The notes under the pieces are model-generated. The model was not told the origin of the DNA and searched no databases. It saw only the letters and a list, made by a program, of their open reading frames with translations. From Bdellovibrionales bacterium (GTDB lineage Bacteria; Pseudomonadota; Alphaproteobacteria; UBA9219), in the NCBI GenBank assembly GCA_041662785.1, contig JBAZRW010000001.1, positions 248,001 through 312,000 on the forward strand: 64,000 nucleotides of DNA, given 5' to 3'. Every line of letters starts with the position of its first letter. Within the stretch, counting starts at the first letter, position 1. Positions 1 through 8,273 of the stretch are shown piece after piece. Both the position numbers and the translations under genes were made by a program.

Positions 1-412
1 TAAAAAGTCGCAGGTAATCGCAGAAAAACTCAACCGCGTGATGATTTTGAAGAAATCCCGGAAACGCTTGAAAAATGCTGCTTTCCTCAGGCTTTTCAAC
101 ATGCGCCTCAAGCGCCAGCATGCCCTTGGTCTTCGCCAATTTGAACATCTGATACATAAGCGACAAAAGTTCAATATAGGATTCTTTGGTAAATTTAGGC
201 TTCTTAAACAGCAACTTCATCGCTTTCGCAACGCCTTTTTTTACGTTCTTGGGGTTGCCAATAATAAAGCCGCCCGCCGCCGTTCCGCCCATAATAACAA
301 TTTCAATAGGCGCGGCCTCTGCCAACACAGCAAGGTGGCCACCCTGAAAGACAAAGCCGCCGAGCGTGCAGGCAACAGCCGTAATGACCCCAATGAGAAA
401 ATTTAGATTCAT
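1..412 (-). CDS. motA: Flagellar motor stator protein MotA (5' part, cut by window edge)
   Basis: The complement reads from an ATG at 412 to the window edge without a stop, giving about 137 residues that begin MNLNFLIGVITAVACTLGG. The first hydrophobic helix, the second segment (IVIMGGTAAGGFIIGN) and the cytoplasmic stretch with ALEAHVEKPEESSIF followed by the FCDYLR motif are characteristic of MotA. MotA and MotB form the proton-conducting stator of the flagellar motor in the inner membrane. The family is about 285 residues long, so roughly half is visible, and motB would be expected beyond the edge. It is divergent to the Tad pilus operon. The flagellar genes flgE, flgK and flgL lie at the other end of the window, so the cell is probably motile. 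The plus-strand ORF at 38-406 is its antisense shadow. Confidence 0.88.
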   Translation of the reverse strand, partial: MNLNFLIGVITAVACTLGGFVFQGGHLAVLAEAAPIEIVIMGGTAAGGFIIGNPKNVKKGVAKAMKLLFKKPKFTKESYIELLSLMYQMFKLAKTKGMLALEAHVEKPEESSIFQAFPGFLQNHHAVEFFCDYLRLF

Positions 413-628
413 GCGCCTGACCAAACAGAAGTAACCCGAAACCTTTCGGATTCAAGACCAAAAGAACATAAGCATTCTTTTCGTTAAGATCGTTTTAACG
501 AAAAGAATCATGGTTAAAATCATAACACAAAAGAAAATTATTAACCAATGGGGCTTTTTATATTGAAAACAAAGGGATCTTTGTTTTTGCTACACAAAGA
601 TATATCCTGCTTGCTGTGACTTTTCATT

Positions 629-659
629 TGATATATACCTCGATATGTGTTATATATCA
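629..659. promoter_or_regulatory. Inverted repeat upstream of the Tad/Cpa operon, candidate operator
   Basis: Two perfect 9-base arms, TGATATATA (629-637) and TATATATCA (651-659), are separated by 13 bases. They end three bases before the ATG at 663. The site is AT-rich in an otherwise GC-rich neighbourhood and lies between divergent motA and the Tad operon. It could be a regulator-binding site or an AT-rich promoter core. No regulator gene for it is adjacent. Confidence 0.4.
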
Positions 660-662
660 CCT

Positions 663-863
663 ATGAAGAATGCGCCTCTCTTTTCTCCCCTCGCTTTAGA
701 ACTCCCCGAAAAAGAACAAGGCTGCTTATGGGAGGACTTAGCCCCTGCTCCTAAAAAGGAGAAAGAATTCAACGCCCCCCTATTAACTGATTCACCTCCT
801 ATTAATCATATCTATCGCATAGTTGGCATGTGGGCGCGTGGTGCGCAAAAGGGGTCTTTATGA
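663..863 (+). CDS. Small hypothetical protein translationally coupled to cpaA
   Basis: This 66-residue ORF starts MKNAPLFSPLALELPEKEQG. It is hydrophilic, Pro/Glu/Lys-rich, has no signal peptide or membrane helix, and I do not recognise a family. Its stop overlaps the cpaA start in an ATGA arrangement (860-863), which is how cpaE/cpaF and cpaF/tadB are joined in the same operon and argues that it is translated. No clear Shine-Dalgarno sequence precedes the ATG at 663. An in-frame ATG at 645 would lie inside the upstream inverted repeat and is less likely. It is not an Flp pilin, because it lacks the hydrophobic N-terminal segment. Confidence 0.4.
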   Translation: MKNAPLFSPLALELPEKEQGCLWEDLAPAPKKEKEFNAPLLTDSPPINHIYRIVGMWARGAQKGSL

Positions 864-1369
864 ATCCAGAAATGCTATTCCATTTTATCATTGCACTCGC
901 GGGTATCGTGATGATCCTTGCCGCCGCAAGCGATGCGGCGCGGTATCGTATTCCCAATGCGGCGTGCGCGGCTCTTTTGCTTTTGTTCCCCCTTTACATT
1001 TATGCCGCACCGATAACAATCCATTGGGAAAAAAATCTGATGGTTTTCGCCGTCACGCTGGTGTTGGGTTATCTCCTTTTTCTGAAGAACTGGGTGGGCG
1101 CGGGCGACATCAAATTCCTGTCGGTCACAAGCCTGTGGGCAGGCCCTTCCTTCATCGCCCTGTTACTGACGATTACCGCTATTTCTGGTGGCCTTTTGGC
1201 CTTAAGCCTTGCCGGTCTGGCCTTTGTGCGCCACCGACTTTCTCACGATGAAACACCTAAACCCAACCTTTCCCAAATACCCGTTCCCTATGGCATCGCC
1301 ATCGCGCTCGGCGGCCTTTGCACACTCGCGCTTTTGCTGAACCCCGCTTTGCTTCAAGCAAAAGGCTAA
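860..1369 (+). CDS. cpaA: Tad-type prepilin peptidase CpaA/TadV
   Basis: CpaA is an inner-membrane aspartic protease that cleaves and processes Flp-type prepilins. The 169-residue product has several membrane segments and both family signatures: the first catalytic Asp region (AAASDAARYRIPN) and the GxGD motif in WVGAGDIKF, about residue 80. It is short, without the N-terminal methylase domain of PilD-type enzymes, as usual for CpaA/TadV. The start at 860 (MNPEMLF) follows AAAAGGGG; an upstream GTG at 830 is less likely. It is the first recognisable Tad gene. Because no pilU/pilD-type peptidase is visible in the thin-pilus operon at 11681-20793, it might also serve those prepilins (inference). 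Confidence 0.9.
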   Translation: MNPEMLFHFIIALAGIVMILAAASDAARYRIPNAACAALLLLFPLYIYAAPITIHWEKNLMVFAVTLVLGYLLFLKNWVGAGDIKFLSVTSLWAGPSFIALLLTITAISGGLLALSLAGLAFVRHRLSHDETPKPNLSQIPVPYGIAIALGGLCTLALLLNPALLQAKG

Positions 1370-1381
1370 GGAGAAATAATC

Positions 1382-2341
1382 ATGCCTGCTAAAAAAATCT
1401 TTCTTTTGCTTATCGCTTTGATGATTGCGGGAGGAACCGTTATGGTCGCCCGCAACATGCTTTCAAAAGGCAATGGAACGGCTGCCGTGGAAACCAAGGC
1501 AACGCCGACACAGGAAATCCTTGTCGCCGCCAAGGATCTGCCCGCTGGAACCATGATCAAGGATGCCGACTTAAAGTGGCAAGTTTGGCCCAAGGAAGAA
1601 GGCGTCACAGGCCAAGCCGTCAAGGGTGCGGCCAATATCACGGATTACACGGGACAAGTCGTGCGCTATGGCATGCGCACGGGCGAGCCCATCATGACGG
1701 GTCGCACCGTTAAGCCCGGCGAGCAAGGCTTTATGGCCGCCGCGCTGACGGCTGGCATGCGCGCTGTATCGATTGCCATCACGCCCGTGGCAGGTGTAGC
1801 GGGCTTTGTTTTCCCCGGGGATCATGTGGACATTATCGTCACGCACACCATTGGACGAAAAGGCGATATGGGGTCGGACGAGCGCCGCGTCAGCGAAACG
1901 ATGATAAAAAATGTGCGCGTTCTCGCCCTTGATCAAAAGATGAACGACCAAGTAACCGAGCCAAAAATCGCGCAAGTTGCCACGCTGGAAGTCACGCCCA
2001 AACAAGCCGAGACAATGGCGCTGATCACACAAATCGGCACAGTTTCCTTGGCCTTGCGAAGCATGGCGACCGATCCGGCCGCGGACAAAGCCGCCGATCA
2101 AACCCCCACCTCGACCATGATGCCGTCGCAGCAACCTGTCGTTCCCGATGTCGCGCTGGATGCCGCTGCGTTGGCAGGAGGCATTCCGCCCCTTCCGCCC
2201 GCCAGCGATACGCTGACGTGGGACAGCGACGTCAGCAAGGTTTTACAACGTCCCGCCAACCGTTCGGGCGCAACGCAAAAGATTCAAATCATACGGGGCA
2301 AAGACACGACCGATTCCATCTTTGACCTTCCCCAACAATAA
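1382..2341 (+). CDS. cpaB: Flp pilus assembly protein CpaB/RcpC
   Basis: CpaB (RcpC) is an envelope protein of the Tad pilus, thought to act with the secretin. The 319-residue protein has an N-terminal membrane anchor (about residues 5-22) and then a SAF domain (about 38-110; ILVAAKDLPAGTMI). A second conserved region has AVSIAITPVAGVAGFVFPG followed by HVDIIVT, typical of the family. The C-terminus is Pro-rich and probably disordered. It has a good ribosome-binding site (AAGGAG) and lies 12 bases after cpaA and 11 bases before cpaC, so it is cotranscribed. Confidence 0.93.
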   Translation: MPAKKIFLLLIALMIAGGTVMVARNMLSKGNGTAAVETKATPTQEILVAAKDLPAGTMIKDADLKWQVWPKEEGVTGQAVKGAANITDYTGQVVRYGMRTGEPIMTGRTVKPGEQGFMAAALTAGMRAVSIAITPVAGVAGFVFPGDHVDIIVTHTIGRKGDMGSDERRVSETMIKNVRVLALDQKMNDQVTEPKIAQVATLEVTPKQAETMALITQIGTVSLALRSMATDPAADKAADQTPTSTMMPSQQPVVPDVALDAAALAGGIPPLPPASDTLTWDSDVSKVLQRPANRSGATQKIQIIRGKDTTDSIFDLPQQ

Positions 2342-2352
2342 GGAAGCCGGCC

Positions 2353-3984
2353 ATGCGTTTATCAAAAGTTTCCTCTCTTTCCTCGCTGGTCATCGTAGCG
2401 CTATGCGCGGGTCTGATGCTAAGCCCCCTGCGCGTCCACGGCGCAACGCCCGATAAAACCGTCAAGGCCGAAAAGCTGGACAAAGCCGCCGCCGAGAAAA
2501 GACCGACGGCGCTGGAGGTGCTGATCGACAAAAGCGTGCCCGTTACGTTTAATGCCCCCGCCGCCACCGTGTTTATCGCGAACCCCGATATCGCCGATGT
2601 GCAAGTCTTCTCGCCCACGTCCGTCATGGTCTATGGCAAAAAAGAAGGCCACACGACACTGCGGATTACAGACAGAGACGGCCATGATCTGGTTTACAAA
2701 ACGGTGATGGTCACGCAAAACCTTGCGGCGCTTCGCGATGCGCTTCGCACCGTCCTGCCAAACAGCAACATCAAGGTTGAATCCATTCCAAACGGCATCG
2801 TGTTGTCGGGCGACGTTTCAGATGCCTCCGCCGTTGAGGATGCCCGCCGCGTTGCGGTGCGCTACATTCCCAAGGACGGCGATATTATCAATCGCATCCA
2901 CGTCAAAGCCAACAATCAGATTCAAATTCGCGTTCGCTTCGCCGAAGTATCCCGCGATGTGGATAAACGCTTTGGGATCAATTGGGAAACCATCGGCACT
3001 GTCGGGGGTTTTGCCTTTGGCCTTGCGACGGGCGCTGATGTCGTTAGCACCTCTCTCGCTGGGGTAACTTCCTTTAACCGCACCTCAATGGGCGATGGCG
3101 ATGTAAACAATGCTCTCGCCGCGAGTTACAATAACGGCCACCATAGCGTCAACGCCATGATCGACGCGTTGGCGAAAAACGGCCTTGTCACCATTCTGGC
3201 CGAACCCTCCCTGACAGCCATGTCGGGCGAGACGGCCAGCTTCCTTGCAGGCGGCGAGTTTCCCGTCCCCGTTCCCCAGAATCAAAACATTACGATTGAA
3301 TGGAAACAATACGGCGTTTCTCTGGCTTTTACCCCGACCATCATTGGCGATGGCCGCATCAATCTGCATGTCCGGCCCGAAGTTAGCCAACTTTCAGCGG
3401 CAGGCGGCATCACACTTGGTGGGGTCCAAGTCCCCGGCCTTACGACACGTCGCGCCGAAACAACGATTGAGTTGAACAGTGGCCAAAGCTTTGCCATCGC
3501 CGGTCTTTTGAATAATCAGCAAACCCAGTCGGTCGATAAATATCCCTTCTTGGGCGACATCCCCGTCTTGGGGCCGCTGTTCCGCTCGACGCGCTTTCAA
3601 AACAATGAAAGCGAGCTGGTTATTATCATCACGCCCTATATCGTGAAGCCCGCGACGCAAGAGCAACTGGCGTTACCGACCGACGGCTTTGCGCCGCCAT
3701 CGGACACGGATCGTCTCTTCCGCATGAGGGAGACAAACAGCGATCCTGCGGCTCGGGCTTTAAGCGGCGCACCACGCGCCGTAACGGTCGAAAATCCCGT
3801 TGCCGAAGAGTCGCCCGCGCCCTCCGCTGCACCCGTTGCACCCGTTTCTTATCAAGAACAGGAGCTACCCGCGACAAACGTTACGGCAAAGAATACGGCC
3901 CTGCCGATGTCGTCGCCCATACCGGCCCCATCCAAGCCCAAAGCGCCCGCGCCCCAAGGCCCCGGCGGATTTATTGTGGAGTAA
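2353..3984 (+). CDS. cpaC: Tad pilus outer-membrane secretin CpaC/RcpA
   Basis: CpaC is the outer-membrane secretin through which the Flp pilus emerges. The 543-residue protein has a signal peptide (about 1-30), a pilus/secretin N-domain (about 50-120; PTALEVLIDKSVPVTF) and a BON-like segment (about 125-175). The secretin domain runs from about 195 to 435, with the typical TTIELNSGQSFAIAGLL and PFLGDIPVLGPLFRS motifs and a terminal LVIIITPYIV strand. The last ~90 residues are a Pro/Ala-rich tail. Neighbouring cpaB and cpaD agree with the usual operon order. Confidence 0.95.
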   Translation: MRLSKVSSLSSLVIVALCAGLMLSPLRVHGATPDKTVKAEKLDKAAAEKRPTALEVLIDKSVPVTFNAPAATVFIANPDIADVQVFSPTSVMVYGKKEGHTTLRITDRDGHDLVYKTVMVTQNLAALRDALRTVLPNSNIKVESIPNGIVLSGDVSDASAVEDARRVAVRYIPKDGDIINRIHVKANNQIQIRVRFAEVSRDVDKRFGINWETIGTVGGFAFGLATGADVVSTSLAGVTSFNRTSMGDGDVNNALAASYNNGHHSVNAMIDALAKNGLVTILAEPSLTAMSGETASFLAGGEFPVPVPQNQNITIEWKQYGVSLAFTPTIIGDGRINLHVRPEVSQLSAAGGITLGGVQVPGLTTRRAETTIELNSGQSFAIAGLLNNQQTQSVDKYPFLGDIPVLGPLFRSTRFQNNESELVIIITPYIVKPATQEQLALPTDGFAPPSDTDRLFRMRETNSDPAARALSGAPRAVTVENPVAEESPAPSAAPVAPVSYQEQELPATNVTAKNTALPMSSPIPAPSKPKAPAPQGPGGFIVE

Positions 3985-3989
3985 AAATC

Positions 3990-4391
3990 ATGTCCCGTTA
4001 TCTCTTCTCAACACTTGCCGTCCTTGTCCTTTTATCGGGATGCGCCGCCACGCCCGCGCCCGATATGCGCATCAAGCTGATGCTTTCAGCCGATGGGTCG
4101 CACCTTGTGCCCGTTCCGCCTGAATGCGCCTCATGGCGCGAAGCGGCCAACACTCCCCTAGAAAACCAGAACGCGCCGCAATATGGATGCGCGGAGGCCA
4201 AGAATCTTGCCGCGCAAGTCGAACGTCCCGAAGACCTTGTTCAAGGACAACCCTTGGGCTCCGCCGATGGCACTTTTGCCGCGGCCTCGGTGGGCAGCTA
4301 TCACGCTGGAAGAACAAAGCCGCTTATCGACGCTTGGTCCGCTGCGCCCGTAGCCGCTGCCAGCAGTTCTAGCGGCGGAACAACACCGTAA
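3990..4391 (+). CDS. cpaD: Short CpaD-like pilus lipoprotein
   Basis: This 133-residue predicted lipoprotein (lipobox LSGC, Cys at about 18) lies 5 bases after cpaC, in the cpaD position. The middle carries the CpaD hallmark of a Cys-containing segment followed by NLAAQVERPEDLVQG. Characterised CpaD proteins are about 200 or more residues, so most of the N-terminal domain is missing, and the C-terminus is low-complexity Ala/Ser. CpaD is a periplasm-facing outer-membrane lipoprotein that supports secretin assembly. The reading frame is intact, so this is a compact version and not an obvious pseudogene. Confidence 0.72.
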   Translation: MSRYLFSTLAVLVLLSGCAATPAPDMRIKLMLSADGSHLVPVPPECASWREAANTPLENQNAPQYGCAEAKNLAAQVERPEDLVQGQPLGSADGTFAAASVGSYHAGRTKPLIDAWSAAPVAAASSSSGGTTP

Positions 4392-4424
4392 TAAACGACA
4401 AAAAAGGATGATAGTGGGTGACCA

Positions 4425-5642
4425 ATGCATAATGAGTTTATGGCCTTTATTAATGATGACGAGACCGCCCATCAAGTACAAAACTGGGCGGAGAAACAGG
4501 GTTTTCCTGCCGACACCGTTAAGCGCGGCGGCCCCGATCTGTTTGCCTCGCTTTTAGAATCCGATGCGCCACCCAAATTGGCGCTTGTTGACTTTGACGG
4601 ACAAGAGCAGCCCATCCAACTGGCAGCAAGGCTTGTAAGCCTTTGCGGCCCTACCTGCAACCTTGTCGCACTAGGCAGCGCCAACGACGTGACGCTTTAC
4701 CGCAGCATGATGGCCGCAGGTCTTAGCGATTATCTGGTCAAGCCCGTCACAGCCGAAATCCTGACGCAAACCATGCTCTCCGCCTCGCAGGGCGAAAAGG
4801 GCGGCTCTCATGGCGCGCCCAAGGAAGCCCGCATTGTTGTCATCCTCGGCGTACGTGGCGGCGTTGGCGCCAGCACCGTGGCCACCAACACGGCTTGGCT
4901 GATTTCCCATGACCTGAAACAAAAGAGCGCCCTTCTCGATCTAGACTTGCAATTCGGGACAAGCGCACTGGCGCTTGATATCGAACCGGGCCACGGCCTG
5001 CGCGATGTCGTCAGTTCACCCCAACGCGTTGATGGCCTGATGATTGCAGGCGCCATGGTCAGCGAAAGCACTTCCTTTGCCGTGCTGAGCGCCGAGGAAT
5101 CCATCGAAGACGTTATCCATGTCGATTCTGCCGCCATCGCCGCGTTGTTAAAGGAAATAAAGAGCACCTATAACGTTGTGATCGTCGATATGCCACGTCA
5201 TATGATCGCTACGCAAAAGCGCATCTTGGCGACCGCGCATGAAGTCGTGCTGGTGACCGAGATGTCGTTGGTCGGCATTCGCGATACCTTGCGTATTCGC
5301 ACCACGCTGAAAGGCCTCGGCTCCACCGCCAAAATTACGCAGGTTGCCACGCGCGTCAGCGCCAGTCGCCCTTCGGCTGTTGACGAGGCTGCCTTTGCCA
5401 AGGGCACGCAAGCCAAGATTGATTTTGTTCTGCCCGACGATCATAAAAACATGACCGCCGCAAACAACGCCGGTAAAATGCTGGGGGCCATCGCGCCATC
5501 CGCCGCCCTGACCAAAGCCATGCTGACGCTCGCCAAGTCGTTTTTGGCGACGCAAGAAGACAAGGCCTCCGCGCCCAAAAAAGGCGGCGGGATCTTCGGC
5601 GGCCTTTTTAAATCAGCGGCCAAGGAGGATGCCAAGGCATGA
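4425..5642 (+). CDS. cpaE: Pilus assembly ATPase CpaE (MinD/ParA-like)
   Basis: CpaE proteins combine a receiver-like N-domain with a MinD/ParA-type ATPase and localise the Tad pilus machine. Here residues 1-115 form a degenerate response-regulator fold (NLVALGSANDVTLYRSMMAAG, then DYLVKPVTAE). Residues 135-380 hold the ATPase with a deviant Walker A motif, GVRGGVGASTVATN, at about residue 142, and the aspartates of LLDLDLQFGTSALAL. The last four bases overlap cpaF as ATGA, so translation is coupled. The start at 4425 is chosen; an ATG at 4437 is an alternative. Confidence 0.92.
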   Translation: MHNEFMAFINDDETAHQVQNWAEKQGFPADTVKRGGPDLFASLLESDAPPKLALVDFDGQEQPIQLAARLVSLCGPTCNLVALGSANDVTLYRSMMAAGLSDYLVKPVTAEILTQTMLSASQGEKGGSHGAPKEARIVVILGVRGGVGASTVATNTAWLISHDLKQKSALLDLDLQFGTSALALDIEPGHGLRDVVSSPQRVDGLMIAGAMVSESTSFAVLSAEESIEDVIHVDSAAIAALLKEIKSTYNVVIVDMPRHMIATQKRILATAHEVVLVTEMSLVGIRDTLRIRTTLKGLGSTAKITQVATRVSASRPSAVDEAAFAKGTQAKIDFVLPDDHKNMTAANNAGKMLGAIAPSAALTKAMLTLAKSFLATQEDKASAPKKGGGIFGGLFKSAAKEDAKA

Positions 5643-7291
5643 CCGCAGCCGCCGACGGAGAGTTAGAAGCTAGGATCCTTGCTGCCGATGGGACGCTTGT
5701 TGTTTTGCGCGACCGGATTATTGCCGAGCTGACAAAGGCCTTTCCCCAAGAAAAAATCGAGGCGATGTCCCGCGCGGAAATCAACCGCGAGATTAAAAAC
5801 TTTGCGCTTGCCTATTTAAGCCAGAAAGGGATTGAGCTGAACCTGCTGGATCAACGTGACTTCGTCAACGTGCTAAGCAACGCCTTGCTTGGGCAGCTGG
5901 TCAAACCAGAGACGACGGCCTCAGCGACCTCAACGCAGACAACGTCTTTTGCGCCGCCTGCACAAGAAGCGGAACCCCCTCCTCCACCGCCGCCCCGCCA
6001 TGTGGAGCCCATCGCGATTAGCACCGCTAGCCGCACCAGTGTCGATCAGGCCAAACTAAAACTTCAGCCTCTCATTCTTGATAGGATTGATACCTCTGCC
6101 GCCGCAAGGATGGCGCGTGAGGATCTGGCGCGCGATTTAAAAGGCCTTATCAGCGAGCTTTTGATTGAAACCAAAACGCAGCTTAATGCCGCCGAACGTC
6201 TTGAGCTGGTCGAGCAACTTCTCAACGACATGCTAGGCCTTGGCCCCTTGGAGCCTTTGCTGGCCGATGAGAGCGTTTCGGAAGTCATGGTCAACGGGCC
6301 CAAGCAAGTCTATTGCGAAAGCAAGGGCAAGCTGACCCTTACCGATGTGACGTTCCGCGATAACGCGCATGTTCTGGCCATCGCCACGCGCATCGTCACC
6401 GCCATTGGCCGCCGCATCGATGAAAGCTCGCCGCTTTGCGATGCGCGTTTAATGGATGGCAGCCGCGTCAATATCATTATTCCGCCTTTGGCCATCGATG
6501 GCCCCTCGATCACCATCCGCAAATTTTCGAAAAAGAAAATTACGCTCGATTCGATGGTCAAGTTTGGCAGCATCTCGCCCCAAATGGCGCAAGTACTGCG
6601 CATCGTCGGACGCTGCCGCCTTAACATCCTGATCTCTGGCGGCACTGGATCGGGGAAAACAACACTGCTCAATGCTTTGTCGCAAATGATTGATCACGGC
6701 GAGCGCGTGGTAACTATCGAAGATGCCGCCGAGCTTCAATTGCAGCAGCCGCATGTCGTTCGACTGGAAACGCGTCCCGCGAACCTTGAAGGTCACGGCG
6801 AGATTACGATGCGTGATTTGCTGAAGAACGCTTTACGTATGCGTCCTGATCGCATCATTGTCGGCGAAACACGCGGCGGTGAAGCCATCGACATGCTGCA
6901 AGCCATGAACACGGGCCATGACGGTTCTCTTTCCACCGTTCACGCCAACCGTCCGCGCGAGGCCATCATGCGCCTTGAAAACATGGTCGGCCTTGGCGGC
7001 GCGAACCTAGCGCCCCGCGCCATTCGCCAACAAATTGCGTCAGCCGTCGATATGATCATTCAGGTCAGTCGCATGCGCGACGGCTCGCGGCGCGTCACGC
7101 ATATTTCCGAAGTGACGGGCATGGAAGGCGAAGTTATCTCTATGCAGGATTTGTTTGTTTGTGATGTCACGGGCGAGATGCCCGATGGCCGCCTAACGGT
7201 CGAGTTTAAAAACAACGGGCTTCGCCCTTATTGCTTGCCCAAGGCGGCCTATTACGGGCTTGAAAAAGACTTGCTGGAGGCCATGTCATGA
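5639..7291 (+). CDS. cpaF: Tad pilus assembly ATPase CpaF/TadA
   Basis: CpaF is the hexameric secretion ATPase that powers extension (and probably retraction) of the Flp pilus at the inner-membrane base. The 550-residue product has a variable Pro-rich region (about 100-125). The N-terminal domain is followed by Walker A GGTGSGKTTLLN at about 338, an Asp box (VVTIEDAAELQL) and the MRPDRIIVGETRGGEA Walker B region at about 400. The His-box element DGSLSTVHANRPREA is also present. It is coupled by overlap to cpaE upstream and to tadB downstream (ATGA at 7288-7291). Confidence 0.96.
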   Translation: MTAAADGELEARILAADGTLVVLRDRIIAELTKAFPQEKIEAMSRAEINREIKNFALAYLSQKGIELNLLDQRDFVNVLSNALLGQLVKPETTASATSTQTTSFAPPAQEAEPPPPPPPRHVEPIAISTASRTSVDQAKLKLQPLILDRIDTSAAARMAREDLARDLKGLISELLIETKTQLNAAERLELVEQLLNDMLGLGPLEPLLADESVSEVMVNGPKQVYCESKGKLTLTDVTFRDNAHVLAIATRIVTAIGRRIDESSPLCDARLMDGSRVNIIIPPLAIDGPSITIRKFSKKKITLDSMVKFGSISPQMAQVLRIVGRCRLNILISGGTGSGKTTLLNALSQMIDHGERVVTIEDAAELQLQQPHVVRLETRPANLEGHGEITMRDLLKNALRMRPDRIIVGETRGGEAIDMLQAMNTGHDGSLSTVHANRPREAIMRLENMVGLGGANLAPRAIRQQIASAVDMIIQVSRMRDGSRRVTHISEVTGMEGEVISMQDLFVCDVTGEMPDGRLTVEFKNNGLRPYCLPKAAYYGLEKDLLEAMS

Positions 7292-8268
7292 CCTCCCCCC
7301 TTATGTTGATTTTGGTCGTCGGTGGTGGCCTTCTTCTTTTGGTTGTAATTGCGCTCTTTTGGCAAGACAATGCGACCGCTTCCATTAAGAAGCGCTTGGA
7401 TCGCGTCGGCGGAACGGCCCCCGCCAAAAGCCTTAAAGAAACACCCGGTAATTTGCGCCGCCGCACGAGTGATAGCGTCATCCCCCTGTTCGACCGTATC
7501 ATCAAGGCAACCCTTCCCAATCCGGAAAAGATGAGACAGCGTCTGGCGCGCACCGGCAAGAATATCTCTCTTGGCGAATACTTGATGATCAATGCTATCG
7601 CGGTTGTGGTTTTTTATCTTGTTTTTGCCTATATCGCCCATTGGTCAAAGCCTGTTGCCTTTTTCATGAGCATCGCGGCAGGCCTTTATCTGCCGCACAT
7701 GATTACAGGTCGCATGGGCAAGAAACGCATTCTTAAATTCCTAAGCGTCTTCCCCGAAGCCATCGACACCATCTGCCGTGGCCTTCGCTCTGGCCTGCCT
7801 ATTACCGAGACGATTACCACTGTCGGCCAAGAGCTGCCCGATCCTTTGGGTATTGAGTTCAGCCGCATCAGCGATGGTGTGCGTATGGGGCGCTCGCTTG
7901 AAGAAGCGATGTGGGAGGTTGCTGGCCGTCTTGATACGCCCGAATATCGCTTTTTTATTATCGCCCTTGCTATTCAACGAGAGACAGGCGGCAACCTTGC
8001 CGAAACACTTGGCAATCTGGCCGAGCTTTTGCGCAAACGCAGGCAGCTAAAGCAAAAAATCAGGGCCATGTCCTCGGAAGCCCGCGCCTCGGCCATGATT
8101 ATCGGCTCCTTACCCTTTTTGATGTTCGGCCTTTTGATGGCGGTCAATTCGGAATACATGATGATTTTGCTGAGGGAAACAAAAGGCAAAATCCTTCTGG
8201 GCGGCGGCTTGACGTGGCTTAGTATGGGCGTTCTCGTCATGAAACAAATGATCAACTTTGAGATTTAA
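7288..8268 (+). CDS. tadB: Tad pilus inner-membrane platform protein TadB
   Basis: TadB and TadC are the two GspF-like platform proteins of the Tad machine. This 326-residue protein has an N-terminal membrane helix (residues 3-23), two helices around 95-135, a GspF/T2SSF domain (about 155-285; FPEAIDTICRGLRSGLPI) and C-terminal helices. The sequence has the typical SLEEAMWEVAGRL and FFIIALAIQRETGGNLAE motifs. It overlaps cpaF by four bases and is followed by tadC after five bases. Confidence 0.94.
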   Translation: MTSPLMLILVVGGGLLLLVVIALFWQDNATASIKKRLDRVGGTAPAKSLKETPGNLRRRTSDSVIPLFDRIIKATLPNPEKMRQRLARTGKNISLGEYLMINAIAVVVFYLVFAYIAHWSKPVAFFMSIAAGLYLPHMITGRMGKKRILKFLSVFPEAIDTICRGLRSGLPITETITTVGQELPDPLGIEFSRISDGVRMGRSLEEAMWEVAGRLDTPEYRFFIIALAIQRETGGNLAETLGNLAELLRKRRQLKQKIRAMSSEARASAMIIGSLPFLMFGLLMAVNSEYMMILLRETKGKILLGGGLTWLSMGVLVMKQMINFEI

Positions 8269-8273
8269 CGATC

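Noticed and set aside
38..406. Plus-strand ORF of 122 codons at the left edge
   Set aside because: It is antisense to a clear MotA frame on the minus strand.
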